Assembly: GCF_037975245.1 (NCBI RefSeq)
Contig: NC_092570.1
Coordinates: 14,095,001 to 14,159,000 of the forward strand
Length of the DNA stretch: 64,000 nucleotides
DNA from: Apostichopus japonicus
Taxonomy: Eukaryota > Echinodermata > Holothuroidea > Aspidochirotida > Stichopodidae
Direction of reading: 5' to 3'
In this document: piece by piece, positions 26,085 to 38,300 of the stretch
Layout: every line of letters starts with the position of its first letter
Position numbering within the stretch: position 1 is the first letter of the stretch
Translations under genes and position numbers: made by a program
The notes under the pieces: generated by a model
Databases searched by the model: none
What the model was told of the DNA's origin: nothing
What the model saw: the letters and a program-made list of their open reading frames with translations, nothing else

Positions 26085-26388
26085 CACCCCCCCCCCCCCT
26101 CCGCTCAGTAAGTCAGAAAACCCCTTTTTCATTTCCAAATCAGAAAAAAATCTCATTTGGAGCACAAAATTGCATCTAAGGCCAGGTGAAAATGCAAAAT
26201 TATTTACAAAATGGAGTGGGTGTTGAAGTGTGCTATATTGCACCAAATTGCATCTGAGGCCACATGGAAATGCAAAGAAAAATCCAAAGGGGAGGGGGAC
26301 ACCCCTCCCCTTAGACCCCTCCCCCAGGCCGGCCATCAGTCTTCAGCCCCCCCCCCCCACTCAAAAGTACCTTCCTACGCCACTGCAG
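26085..26388. mobile_element. MITE-like sequence with one hAT-type end
   Basis: G/C-tract-rich sequence ending CCTACGCCACTG at about 26384, a typical hAT-MITE terminus here. The matching left end may be the CAAGGGCATAGGAACC at 23680, with the LINE inserted between. No clear 8-bp duplication was found, so the call is tentative. Confidence 0.4.
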
Positions 26389-26466
26389 TAAATGACCCTA
26401 TGACCACCGAGCAGAACAAGCCACATGTTTTGACTCTTCTTTCGTGTTGCACGTACGGCATCACGT

Positions 26467-26668
26467 TTAAATGACATTGCTAGAATCACAAGAGAGGGAA
26501 GTGGTTCTAATTAGACCATAGTCAACATTGGGAATTTTAACCACAGTTCCCGGGGTAACATGGCGGCATATTTGGCACCGAAGTTTTCCGCAACGAAAAT
26601 TACCTGCGGAGGTGGAATATTTCATATTAACCTCTTTAACGGTGCTAGGCTTAAATTGGACATCTTTG
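26467..26668 (-). mobile_element. Penelope-like element fragment (Cys motif before GIY-YIG)
   Basis: The minus strand encodes 'GNFRCGKLRCQICRHV', about 25 further residues and 'LSCDSSNVI'. This matches the C-x4-C-x2-C linker that precedes the GIY-YIG endonuclease in Penelope-like retroelements. Similarity stops at a TAA shortly after. It abuts the deacetylase stop codon, so it lies in or just beyond that gene's 3' UTR. Confidence 0.55.
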
Positions 26669-26669
26669 T

Positions 26670-29600
26670 TCACAATCTTTCTTTGGCAAATTCTAAAAAA
26701 TCATCATGAATTTGTTCGCCAATTGCAAATATAGAATACGGTGAACACCAGTGTGATCCGTGCCAGGCTTTCTCATAATGAACTAATGTGACGTCAACAC
26801 CAGCTTTCTTCAGTTGTTGTGCATAAATATAACCTTCATCTCGCAGAGAATCGAAACCGGCAGTAACGACGTAAGCAGTTGGTAATCCAGTCATATTTTG
26901 CCTAAAGTGAGGCGTAAAACGAGGGTCCAGGAAAATAGTTTTTATCTTTTGCCAAAATTCTTCATCTCCCTGATCAGATGGAGTCGGACCTTGGTAAGAG
27001 CTGCTGCTGACCCGATAGGCATCCGGAAGAAGATCGTGACCGAGAGTTTCCCGATAGAGGGTGCTCTTCTTGAATGATGGGCCAATATGTCTGTTTTCCA
27101 TCAACATTTGCACCAGATCAGGCCTCGCAGTACCCCAAGCGTGCATAGTACAAAACAGAACCATCGCCTCGCGACACACGAGCCCTTTACCAATTTCAAA
27201 TTTCTTGGTGTATTCTTGGTAGGAAGGAAAATGAAAGTCGAAACACTGGGTCCACGGATAAACCAATACCTGAAGTTTCAAATTCGGTACCATTTCATCG
27301 TCATAGATGAGTTGAGAGACAGCTGCTGAAAGGTAGCCACCGGCGCTGTCTCCCCCAACGGCGACCCGGCGGAAGTCGACCCCGTAGTCCCGGGCGTGGA
27401 GCAGAAGCCATTTAGTCGCTGCGTAGCACTGGTTGAGTGGTCCTGGGAACTTGTTCTTTGGTGTGGTATCATAGCTTTTCCAAGAAAGAACAAAAATGCC
27501 AATCTTAGGAAATACTAATGTTATAATCTAGGCAATGGTCAGCATGATCATCGTTGTAAAAAACAATTCAACCAAAAGAGTAGCTGGAGAGGAGGGGCAG
27601 GTCAGGAGTGAGTGCCCTCAAAAGTCCTTTAGAATACATAGATACGTACGATGCTATGATTCCTTTGTTAGACCTATATTCTATTACATGCATGGGACTG
27701 AAACTTGACTCAGTTGTGTGGTAGTATCCATTTTTCAAATCAGAAACTGTACAAAACAATGAGACTGTACTTACTCAACATTGATAACAACAGCATTCAA
27801 CCGAGATGATATCTTCCTTGCCAGACCATCGAATATCTCTGACGTCATAGAAAAGAGACAACATATCAATAAACTGTATGTTGGTCAAAAAGTAAACATT
27901 TATTACACAACTGCATGACCGATTTCAAAGCTTTTTACAGCGGTCATTATTCTGCATGGTCTTTAGTGAACCTTTAGATCTTAAATGATTTCTTTCACTC
28001 ACTTGCTGAGCCCAATGCTAAACCCCCTCCATGAAAATATATGAACCCTGGCACTAGTCGTTCCGTCGACATAGCTGGTGGTTGGTAAATGTACACTTTA
28101 GTGCCGTTGAAGGTACCCTCCAGTCTTGTTACTCCTGGGCCAAGGTGGTCCATCACAGCATCTTCTAATGTCCAACGAAAAGCAGCTTTTACCCCCTCAA
28201 TAGTTCTTACAGATGGGTCACCACCACCAGACGAGTGCATATAGCGGCCCTGAAATTAAAGCAGGAATTGCAATTGGAGGAGGGGCTTGGGAAAGTATTT
28301 GGGAGTATGTTTTCCAACATTGGCTATAGGTAGATATGTCTTGGCATTGGGGCCATATTCCCAGTTATTCCCACAGCGAGGGATTTTTTTTTTGTCACGG
28401 AGCTAATATCTTTGGTTCTAGGAATAAGCTATCATTCTTACTATGTACCCGGGCCGCGAATGCTTTATTCCCAAACAGGTTTGCAATTATACAGTTTTCA
28501 GCCAATCAGATTGCTCGTTACGTCAGCACCAATAATGACCATCACTTGGAAGTTCGATGATATACACTGAATAACATAAGTTTAGTTACGGGGTTTCCTT
28601 TCAAACGCCCTAACCGTTAACTTGTAAGGTTTGGATTACTTATTTACCTTACTTATGACACGTACGCTACATTCCATTGAGTTCGTGTTTACGTTATCTA
28701 ATATTCGTGAGCCGTTCTATTGAAATCGCCGGGAATTCGTTTCGTGGAATGGGAACGCTAAAATCAACTTCACGACGTGAGTTCACGAGCAGTATAGGCT
28801 GCAGTAAACCCGTCACACCGTCAAACTAGAGGGCAAACTCGGACTTCCTTTTGCACTAGCATTGGTTCACCACAAGGAGATAGTGCAAGCGCACTATTTT
28901 TTATAACTTATCTAGCCAACTCTTTGAAATCAGATGAGTATGATATAGATGCAGTTATCCTGCCATCTCAGTTAGCTGATCATGTTTACAGCAAAACCAC
29001 CAACTTTTTTTTCCACAGAAGACCAACAATACGCTGATGATATCTCTTGGGCATCAACATGGTCAGCATATACTGCAAGATATCGAAAAACGTGTTTATG
29101 AGAAACTGACAGGAAGGAATCTGAAAATCAATTGCACAAAAACTGAGAAATTTTCAATCACAAGAAAAGGAAATGAAAGTTGGAAGAAGTGTTAATATGT
29201 TGAAAGCTTGCTGGGGACCGAAGAAGATATTAACCGAAGAACTATTGGTATAACCAACGGTGCTTTCAACACACTGTCAAGTATTTTCAAAGCAAAAACA
29301 TAAGCCGAAACATTAAGCTTAGGATTTTCGAGGCTTTATTAAAGAGTTTTTTTTTTTGTACAATTGCGAACTGTGGGACACAACGAAGGATCTTGATCGC
29401 AAAATTGACACTTTTCAAAGGAGACTACTTCGTAATATTCTCAACATTAGATGGACCAATAACAATTGGTTATCAAATGATGAGCTCTACAACGAAACCA
29501 ACCAAACACCTTTGTCATCCATAGTCGCCCATATAAGATTGAGATTTTCATTTTTCGGTCATGTAGCAAGACTCCAGGAGGACGCTCCAGCAAAGGTTGC

Positions 29601-32009
29601 TTTAAGAGAAGCACTGAGACATACCGCAAACCAGTAGGACTGAGGCCCGTGACTACCTTGCTTGGAAAAATAAAGTCGCAATTTAAGGACGTTAACATTA
29701 ACAATTTCGAGGAAGCAATAAACCTTGCGCAAGATCGTGATACGTGGCGGAGGTTAATCACTGAGCATATGTCGGATGGACGAGACTACTACTACTACTC
29801 ATGGGCGGCGATCCTGGGGGGAAGGGGGATATATCCCCCCATGAAAATGGGTGGAGGGGATGTAATACACCATATCCCCCCCCCCCACCAAATGCCAGGG
29901 ATAAGAATATTTTCATGCCTACATTTATGCATCATCGTTAATGTACGGCTCTTTTTTAGCTTCATTTCTCGCCTACCATAAACGCAGTGCGATCTTTTCA
30001 AATAAAGCGTCTTTATAAAGCAAGAATAGTTGACTGTAGGCTTCATTGGCCCTATAACAACAAAATGTATTATTGCGCCCACGGTATTGATATAGTACAT
30101 TATATGCACCCTCATAGTATTCATATCATCGAGGTAAATGAATCTGGAGAAACTATCACACAGTAAATACGCGCGTACCATGCATGGAGGGTCATGTGAC
30201 GTGTTCCAGGGTGGTACTAATATATTACTCTCCCGATAACGCATGATGATTTCACCCAACTAGTACGTAAATGTGTATGCGTGCTTAGAGCAGCAGACGA
30301 CACCCGTTACCTAGCAATAACCGTGCCTGTAGCCTAACGTGATAGATATATTCCCGTCGAGCAGCATTAGGCTCTGTTTCATGGAGAATTCCGTGGTTGC
30401 ACTGAACTAAACATTTTCTCACAGCAACACGTCCAGTTCAACAATCCTTTTCGACAAAAAAATCGTTCTTGAAATACAATTCAGACATCGACATTTCCCG
30501 CTGCAAGCCCAATGTATCTGTACTTGTTCTGTGCCAACATGTCTAACGTTAGCATATTAGCTATGAAGTACCAGTACCTTCTTACGCCGTTAGTTCCCAT
30601 GTCCGATCCGTCTTGGTGCAAATATTTCACGAAGTCACTAGCACTATTCTCGAACTGCTACAGAGAAATATCAGTTTGGTACCACCATGGATGATGGAAC
30701 ACATCACATGACCCTCCATGCATGGTACGCGCGCCCAATTGACATGAATCCTCCAGATTCATTTACCTCGATGATTCATATAGGCCCTATAGTAGGCCTA
30801 CACACGTACATGTTCCCTCGAACAGCTGAGAATCTCATGTTACCAGGGTTATGCTTAATACACGTTTCACCTGGATGCCCTAGCAATCGGTACCTAGGAA
30901 TGTAACTATGTGTAATTGTGTATTGCATGTGTATAGGCCTATAATAGCCTGCATGAGGCCATTTTCTTCATCGAATAATATAAAAGAGCTCTCGAACATT
31001 CTAACGTAGCGCCTGAAACAAGATGGACAGGGGTAATTTTCCCAAAATAACACCCGAAATTAAAAAAAAAAAGTATTTTGGATCCTGATTATGAGATATT
31101 TCGGACATGATATCCCTATTTTAAAGTTGGGTATATGCCGCTTGGAAACCTCGGGAAGTGCCGTTTCCGGCCATCTAGAGGGTTTGTTAATCCCAAAATT
31201 TTCTTGTACGCTTCGCGCCAACTCATGGTGGCGCTACGCTTAGATAGTCAACAAGGTCATATCCCCCCACTCGGAAGTACGGATCGCCGCCCATGCTACT
31301 GCTACTACTACTACTACTACTATAGTCTGCAGTATGATACATTTCCGTCACTGCACTATGTACACAGTTAAAATACATATAGACCTATAGCACGTCTGAT
31401 GCACCCCGTACGAAACTTTCGCTGTGCGATGTTATCGATTAATGCCTTCACAGAACACTGCGAACAAACATCGGTAGTAGATCAACCATAAGAACCATAC
31501 AACCATACAACCATAAGAAACTAGTGTGCTAAATATTTCTAAACCAATTCCAACGATACGAAAAGCTTCGGGTAATTTTGAACGGGTATATCTTCGTTGC
31601 AACGAATGGTGCAGACATTTTGGTAACCTCGAAGTGACGGTTTCTATGGTGATGACGTAACTTTTCCGACCGATCATGAGCGACTATTTACACACAATTG
31701 CCAAAAAAAAAGTGGCACCCGCGGGTCAGTGGCGGAGCTTAGATAGTGTCGAAAGCGCCCCTACAGACAATTCTCGCCCCTCCTGACCAATACCCCTAGC
31801 TCCGCCACTGCTGCGGGTCCCTAACAGACGCGTGAAAGACAGTAAACATGCAGCCTCATACTTACGTAAATACCAATACCGTTCATAAAAGCCATCATCA
31901 CACGGTACTTCCACTTCTCCTCCAATTCATCTGGTACAGGTGGGCTTAACTTATATCCCAACAAGGCAATGACCAAAACGAATAAAGCGAGACGGAATTT
32001 AGTTCCCAT
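26670..32009 (-). CDS. AADAC: Arylacetamide deacetylase-like esterase (AADAC family)
   Basis: Four exons: 31866-32009, 28003-28249, 27775-27838, 26670-27474. Phases close to a 419-residue protein, the usual length for the family. Residues ~5-20 form a signal anchor (FRLALFVLVIALLGYKL), giving a type II ER-membrane enzyme with a lumenal alpha/beta hydrolase domain. The oxyanion motif is HGGG (His ~121), followed by Leu rather than the common Trp. The nucleophile is Ser ~195 in GDSAGG. Asp ~360 (GFDSLRDEG) and His ~390 (YEKAWHGSHW) complete the triad. It should hydrolyse acyl esters or amides of lipids and xenobiotics. All catalytic residues are intact. Intron 1 (3.6 kb) holds a LINE and two MITEs. 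The symbol marks the family, not proven orthology. Confidence 0.88.
28830..31322 (+). mobile_element. LINE RT fragment split by a MITE in its (CTA)n tail
   Basis: A decayed non-LTR RT: 'GSPQGDSASALFFITYLA' near 28870, the catalytic 'QYADDISWAS' near 29030 in another frame, the C-terminal 'YNCELWDTTKDLDRKIDTFQ' and 'RLRFSFFGHVARLQED' (29356-29637), and finally 'LAQDRDTWRRLI' near 29750. The 3' end is a (CTA)n tail, of which 29785-29799 and 31296-31322 are the two halves around an inserted MITE. It lies in intron 1 of the deacetylase gene, antisense to it. Confidence 0.75.
29800..31295. mobile_element. hAT-like MITE (1.5 kb) inserted in a LINE tail
   Basis: Termini CATGGGCGGCGATCC and GGATCGCCGCCCATG are inverted repeats. 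They are flanked by CTACTACT (29792-29799) and CTACTGCT (31296-31303), an 8-bp duplication with one mismatch within the LINE's trinucleotide tail. Internal segments around 30120-30220 and 30690-30790 are imperfect inverted copies of each other. The shared MITE module is present at 31147-31249. No coding capacity was recognised. Confidence 0.8.
31727..31810. mobile_element. 84-bp mini-MITE (internal deletion derivative)
   Basis: Begins CAGTGGCGGAGCTTAG and ends CTAGCTCCGCCACTG. It is flanked by CCGCGGGT and CTGCGGGT (31719-31726 and 31811-31818), an 8-bp duplication with one mismatch. The inner sequence matches only the outer part of the 15998-16403 family, so it is an internally deleted copy. 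It lies in intron 1 of the deacetylase gene, about 55 bp from exon 1. Confidence 0.8.
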
Positions 32010-33540
32010 TCTTCTGATTGGTGAAATTGAAGTAACACATAAGCCTATTGGTCTATAATACCCGGTATATATGCATCTAGTCTCACACTATCTTTAATAA
32101 CCCAATGCACACCAGTCCCATACATGATATGTATTGTTATACGGGTACTTTTTCTAACGTTGAACCCTCTATACAATGCACTCGAATTGTACTTGTCGTT
32201 GCCACAAGGTGTCTTTGTTCACATATCCGAATAAACGGTATCTGCACTATGCAAGTAATCATATAAGCATGACGATCGCAATAATAAATATAGGCTATCT
32301 GGTGTGAACTGTACGTGAACGCCGTTATCAATGCAGCCGTTACCATATACAGAAGCCTTCCTCCCTTTTTTCTGATTTACATGTATTAGTATACTATAGT
32401 GATAGTTCTGTAGATAACAGTCGTAGACGGGACAGACACATCTATAGTGATCCTATCCCGTTTTGTACTGGGGATGAGATGTACTCTATCGAGCAGTTTT
32501 ACCAAAATTGGCACTAATATTTTCTGCCCACCTCTTACCTCTTGAAACTTGGTGGGTTAACGTGGCTTCATAGGGGCCCGTGGTGGTGGTGGGGGGGGGG
32601 GGGCAATAACGTGTAGACTGGCACTCCTTAACCAGAAGGTCGATGTACTTCAAACTTAGTGAGTATTTGTCTGGGCATGGGTTGCAGTGCCTGCATGACC
32701 AATAACGTAATAGCTATAGCATCGAGGCCATTACAAGTATACCAAACTAACTATATGGTACAATATTTCATACACAACTAGGTTATCATGTGCCTATGTG
32801 CCTCGCGGGATGAGATCTGCAACGCCATGGATTGCCGACTTGTTTGCTGTTGTTTTATAAATCTGGCGTTGTTGTCATATGTCAAGTTGAATCAAAAGTG
32901 TGTTTCTTCATTGACGAACTTGTACAGAATTCAATACTGTGTCGACTGATAAAAGGAGAACATAATCAAAGCATTCCTGTATATGGTGAATTTGGATTCA
33001 ATTTGGGTTCAATTCAATAATTTCCGAGATAAAGTTTGATTAGTGCCATGGTAAGGATGATTATGACGAAAGTTTATAGAAGTAAACATGTGTGATGTCA
33101 TAAATGCACAATAACATTTCTCCTTAACTGGGAAAGTTTAATTTTCTTTCTGCGAAAATAGTTTCAGCATTGTAGGTGAGGTGATGCTAACAAGAAACAG
33201 TCAAACGCAACGAAGATACTTAACACGCATCATAGTAACATTTCCATTGCAATATTATTTAAACAAAGATTTATATTTCTTTGCAATATTTATTGTCGTA
33301 AAATTAATTATAGGCAAGGTCGTGATGCTGTATAATTCGATAATGCTATAACAAAAACCGTAATTTATTCTTAACAATAAAACCAAAACCCAAAAATTAC
33401 ACACATAACCTATAATAGTTACTATTTTACTGCAAAACAAATAATTAAATGAGAGGGGTTGCAAGGATACTTAGGGGTTGAAAATAGTGGTAACGGAGTA
33501 GATGGGAGGGGTAAAGATAGGGAGAGAAATTGTAACAGAG
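32010..33540. other. Intergenic; no gene recognised
   Basis: Sequence upstream of the deacetylase start, presumably including its promoter. A G run lies at 32589-32603. No TATA box or CpG-rich stretch stands out. Confidence 0.4.
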
Positions 33541-33554
33541 TTGTGCATATTCGT

Positions 33555-33745
33555 TCTCTTGTGAATTCTAAAAAGCCAGTACGAATATTTTCTCCAATTG
33601 CAAAGATTGTAGTTTGTGACATTTAATGAATTAAACTGGACACCATGCCAAGCTTTCTCTTAATGAGCTGATGTGACGTCATCTACAGGTTTCTTCAGCT
33701 GTTTTACAGATATGTTACTTTCATCAGGTAAGGGAACACTCACAA
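33555..33745 (-). pseudogene. Deacetylase (AADAC-like) 3'-end relic
   Basis: The minus strand retains the last ~60 residues of an AADAC-like enzyme in broken form: a 'KQLKKPVDDVTSAH' segment, then a stop, 'EKAWHGVQF', and in another frame 'TIFAIGENIRTGFLEFTRER'. These align with 'QQLKKAGVDVTLVH', 'EKAWHGSHW' and 'SIFAIGEQIHDDFLEFAKER' of the intact gene. No other exon of this copy was found, so it is the debris of a tandem duplicate. Confidence 0.75.
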
Positions 33746-33902
33746 CTTTTCCGGCTAAGAGAAGTCAAATATGAGAAACAAAAGTTACAAACTTTAAATA
33801 TAATAATGATTGCTTAACAAATTAAAATCAAACATAGACTGAATAGTCTAGTCTTTAATAGCCATCACCGTACATCACTCCCGGGTATATATATATATAT
33901 AT

Positions 33903-34068
33903 AGCCAATGTTTGGTTTTTGCAGCGCTTTCGAGCAAAACTAGCTCTTCTTCAGTGCATGATCACCGAAAGTGACCGTCACTTTCGGTGACCGTCACTTT
34001 CGGTGATCATGCACTGAAGAAGAGCTAGTTTTGCTCGAAAGCTCTGCAAAACCAAACATTGGCTGTTT
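33903..34068. repeat. ~75-bp-arm palindrome bearing two divergent hammerhead-like motifs
   Basis: Sequence from 33903 (AGCCAATGTTTGG) is repeated in inverse up to 34066 with only a few differences, meeting at CACCGAAAGTGAC/GTCACTTTCGGTG. Each arm has CTGAAGAAGAGC, a loop, then GCTCGAAAGC. It lies between short and long AT runs (33889-33902, 34171-34273), as is common around Penelope-like insertions. Confidence 0.85.
34003..34050 (+). ncRNA. Hammerhead-like motif, plus strand of the palindrome
   Basis: Order: UGCA stem I strand, CUGAAGA core with one extra A, stem II GAGC/GCUC with a 7-nt loop, GAAA, a GCUC stem III and cleavage triplet, then UGCA closing stem I with four pairs. The self-complementary AGCU stem III would work only as a dimer. 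The extra A before stem II departs from the canonical core. The mirror copy on the minus strand (about 33918-33965) has GCGC in place of GCUC, losing the U at the cleavage triplet. Confidence 0.5.
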
Positions 34069-34165
34069 TACTTCCAATCACTTACTTAATTCAATTATTG
34101 TATGTTACTCGAGATCCAGCCTTTCTCTAAATGCAGCATAGTTGTTTAACAGTTTTCCCGTTATT

Positions 34166-34274
<109 letters not shown>

Positions 34275-34279
34275 CCGAT

Positions 34280-35390
34280 TAGACAGCGACGAATGTATCC
34301 GAACATTCGTTGTATGGAAATTTGTTGCCGATTATATTTCCTCCACTATCCTCTTTCTCTTTCAACATACAACATGAAGTTAACCTATACCTAATTACTT
34401 GTATATATTCTAAGGCTTACAGAATATATAGCCTCCTCTTCCGTAACGATTATGTTTGCATTGGAGAGAGCTTCATTCTATAGGCGCTTTCAGAAGGTAA
34501 ACATGCATAAGCCTCTACAATACTCGATGATGTTATATCAAGGAGGTATAAACAGATCAAGGAGGTACTACAAATTGGTTGAAAATGCCACGCTAGCATT
34601 ATGCGTGTGTTCTAGTCAGGGTTAACCTGTCGAGCTAGTACATGCATCAACTTTTTACACAATAATTGATTCACGTTTCAATAACGTCAAGGAGTTAGTT
34701 TATATATGTTATCACAATTAGTCATGTCAAAGTCAGTAATTATATCAAATATATTTCAAATACAAACAGATATTTACAATACTGAGTTTGACTCAGAGGA
34801 AACTTGGAGGAAGCTTCGGTATTTAGCGCTAAAATCAGGCACACGAATCGCCTATATGCTTCTTGATAAGGTAGAATATTGTTTTTGAAATACAGACTTT
34901 TAAGCTAATATTTATATGCAAATTTAACACTGTTTAAAAATGTTGGTTGTTACCTCATTATCTGAAATGAAACATGCATCGCTTATCAAGCCGATGCCCT
35001 ACAATTGTTATGACTCATTTAGTATCAAACAAATTCGAAAATATGAATAACGACTTTTAGTTTTATTTAACAGGTTCAGTCCTTTTTTAGAAGCCGGCAT
35101 GAGCACAGAAATAGCTAGCAAAAAGCGCCTATAGCATAGGTTACGATGAAAATATAAAGTTATTATATAGCCTTTGTTTGCTTTGTAATTGACCTGAACT
35201 GAAATATGTAAGTGGTAAAGTCCTAAACGGCACTTCATAGACCAATGGACACAAAACGGCTTGCCACGAAAATTGTTCGTCGTTCGTTTCTTCGCTCAAC
35301 ACGTAACCGTAAACAACTATATCCTACAGTCATTTATCAAAGTTCAAAGCCTCTTGAAATTCGTGATTGAGATATCTAGCCGAAGCTGAA
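34280..35390. other. Intergenic upstream of the FYTTD1-like gene
   Basis: No supported exon. A 60-codon open frame at 34706-34888 contains 'SEETWRKLRYLALKSG' and looks protein-like before a GTAGAA. It has no partner exon and no recognised family. Confidence 0.4.
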
Positions 35391-35393
35391 AAG

Positions 35394-38300
35394 ATGGAGA
35401 AAATCGACATGAGCTTAGGTGAATATTGGATTGATGTATGAAGGCGGAGCGTTTTATCCTTGCAATTGAATTCACATAGAAGTGGACAGACCCTACGTAA
35501 CTGTTTGTGTTAGGCCTATACTAGTATTACTAATAGTAATAGTTGAGAGAATGTATGAAGGCCTAGGCCCAATCTAGGCTAATCCAGACCTGGATAGGCC
35601 TAGATAATTCAAGGAAATCGCACACCTTATCCAAAATGACGAATCACGTTGTATATTTATGTAGGCTATTGCCTACAGCTCTGATCCACAGCCCATGATG
35701 TTTTGTTTTTTTGCACTAGCCTACTACTACTAGTAGTTACTAGTGAAACTGCATTCACGGGAAAGCCATCTTATATCTTTCTTCATGGCAGTCCCTAGCC
35801 TAACTTAGGCCCCTAAGTAAGACTAAGAGGAATAATGGAGGCCTTTGCTTAAACTACAGCCCATTTTCACAGTAGTTAATAGAATACAGACGGGCTGTGT
35901 AGAAATATATTTTAAACTGTGGGAATCAGCTCATGATATCACCATGTTAGTTACAGTAGTCTGTTAGTTCGTAACAAAAGAACGTGCTATTGGCAAACCA
36001 CCAGTGCTAATGGATTTAATTTAGGTTTTTGTCCATTTTTGTCAAGCATTTTGTCACAAAATGCTTGAAAAACTAACTAAAATCCAGTCTAAAACATGTT
36101 TTTTGTCTATATTTGTTTACTTATTAACTTTCCTCAGTTTAATCAAGTGTTGCTTCTGGGAAATTATTTTTGGGTCATTTTTAAAGGATTATTGTAACCT
36201 ACAAAATCGAGAAATATAGTACCATTTTGCATCTAGGCATTCCTTAACTTAAAAAAAAATCTATTTAATTCTATATAATCTATTTAAATCTTTTTAATTA
36301 GACCTCTCCCCCAGGATGGCGATCACTATGTAAGTAGCATGTCAAAGAATAATGGGCCGGTGTAGGTGGAAAATGCCCTGGCCAGTTTTAAAACACAGTC
36401 TGCCCCTGAGCCGAGGCCTATGTCACCAAAGTCAACGACATATTTGCCTACCTCATCCGTCTCAAAGCAAAAATCATGAATGTTAGAATGAAAAAAAAGT
36501 AGGTAATTTCACCTGAGCCTTTTGACATTTCTTTCACATGTAGATGATATTATCAAACAGCAAAGAAAAGAAAGAGCCAAGAAGAATCAACAAAAGAAAA
36601 AAACAAGCAAGGGGATAAGTCCTCTAAACCGACCCGCAGTGAAGCCCTCTTCAATTGTCAATGGCCGGAAAGCTTACAGCGCCAGGTACATCAAGCTCCA
36701 AGGAAATCTCATTGCGGTAAGGACCGTTGGTTGTGGGACATTATTTTTGTAGGATATGTAGAAATAATCGTGATTATAAGCTTCTTGATCTGATAATAGC
36801 CAAAAAAAAAAACATTTAGAATAGTTCAGCGATAAAGTTATCCGCTATCGCAATGCAAAATAGGCAAATTGCTATACAAGTGCAAAGAAATATGGCAGTT
36901 TTTGTACACAGATACCATAGTTATTTGTAAGGGAATGTACTGACCTTCCAAAGTGCTATCCAAATTAGGAGCTCTAAATGATTCCCTGCAGTGTGCAAAG
37001 TGAAAGGTTAATGTTAGGTTCATTTCTTTCAAGTTTAATTTGAGTGTATTCATTATGTGCCTAAGTTTCTTTGACTCCAAAAGAGCATTGAATGACTTGA
37101 CATCTCAACTTATATTTGCCTTGACCAATATTTTGTAATATAATATATATAGTATCAGGAAGATTTTCATTGAAAAAAACAAGGGACTAGTTACTAGAAT
37201 CCTCAAAATTTTGATAGATCACACTTTGGCAAGATTATTTTGAATCAAATTTTTTTTGTGGCATTCCCTTCCCTCAGGCAAATACATTCAAGGTCAAAGG
37301 TCGTCCTGCGAATAACAGAAGAAAGCAAGGAAATGTAAGTATATTATAGACTTTTTGAAAGAAGAGTAAGGAATTGATAAAATACATTTACAAACATTGG
37401 AAGTGGTCACAAAAGATTTTACCTAGAGTATATATATACCTCACAGCCAAATGGTGTTAATATTGATAAAATTGCTCCACAATTTGCAATGAAGCCTCCA
37501 TGTAATTGGGTGTAGTGCAAATAAGGTTATGAATACCGCAACATCATTTTGTGCTCGTCATTACAAATTTGCCGAGACAATGAAAAGACCCAGTTCTATG
37601 GTCTGTAGTCATGTATTGCGTGATAATGTGGTTTCTGTTTGCTAATGATCATAAAAATAATCACACTACAATGTAAAATTCTCAAGGTCATTTTATTTCC
37701 ATTGTAAGGATAGATGGAGGAACATAAGAATGTTCCTTAATAACCACCAATGTCTTCTCCCCCTCCCCACCTTTCTGTCCCTCCCTAACCTCTTCCTCCC
37801 TTCCTCACTATTCCTCGACAACCACCTTCCAATGTTTTTTTTTTTTTAAATGCCCTGCTTGAAAGCCTGGAATGTGATTACAAGATTCATCAGTGCACAA
37901 ATTAGTTTTAGTCTCAAATTACACTCTATTTGTTGCAGATTTTCCTAACGAGGAAACATGCCTGGTGATTTCATTTATTAGACAAACAGTAGAAATTATG
38001 TGTAACTTTTCTTGATAAGTTTTGAGGTTACCCATATTTAGGATACACCCTACATTGAGGGATCAGGTATCCATATGCATTAGTAATCATTAGATATAGA
38101 TTTATGTACATGCCTTTCTTTTTACTTTGTATCAGATTAATAGTACAGGTAGAAACAGAGCTCAGAATCAAAGAAAACAAGGAAATGTGAGTACCAGACT
38201 TGTACTATGAGTACAACAGCATGAGTAGGAGTACAAGTACAAATTTCCCCTTCGTTTATGGCAAGCCATGTGGGACAAACACCGCATAATATATCCGCGT

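Noticed and set aside
34706-34888. A protein-like 60-codon frame upstream of the FYTTD1-like gene
   Set aside because: There is no partner exon, no clear acceptor in frame and no family recognised; kept only as a note in the intergenic entry.
36522-36752. A 76-codon frame beginning inside the intron before the DDIIK exon, as a separate small gene
   Set aside because: Its first codons are intronic. The true exon starts at 36544 and is preceded by the ATG exon at 35394, which supplies the KIDMSL half of the UAP56-binding motif.
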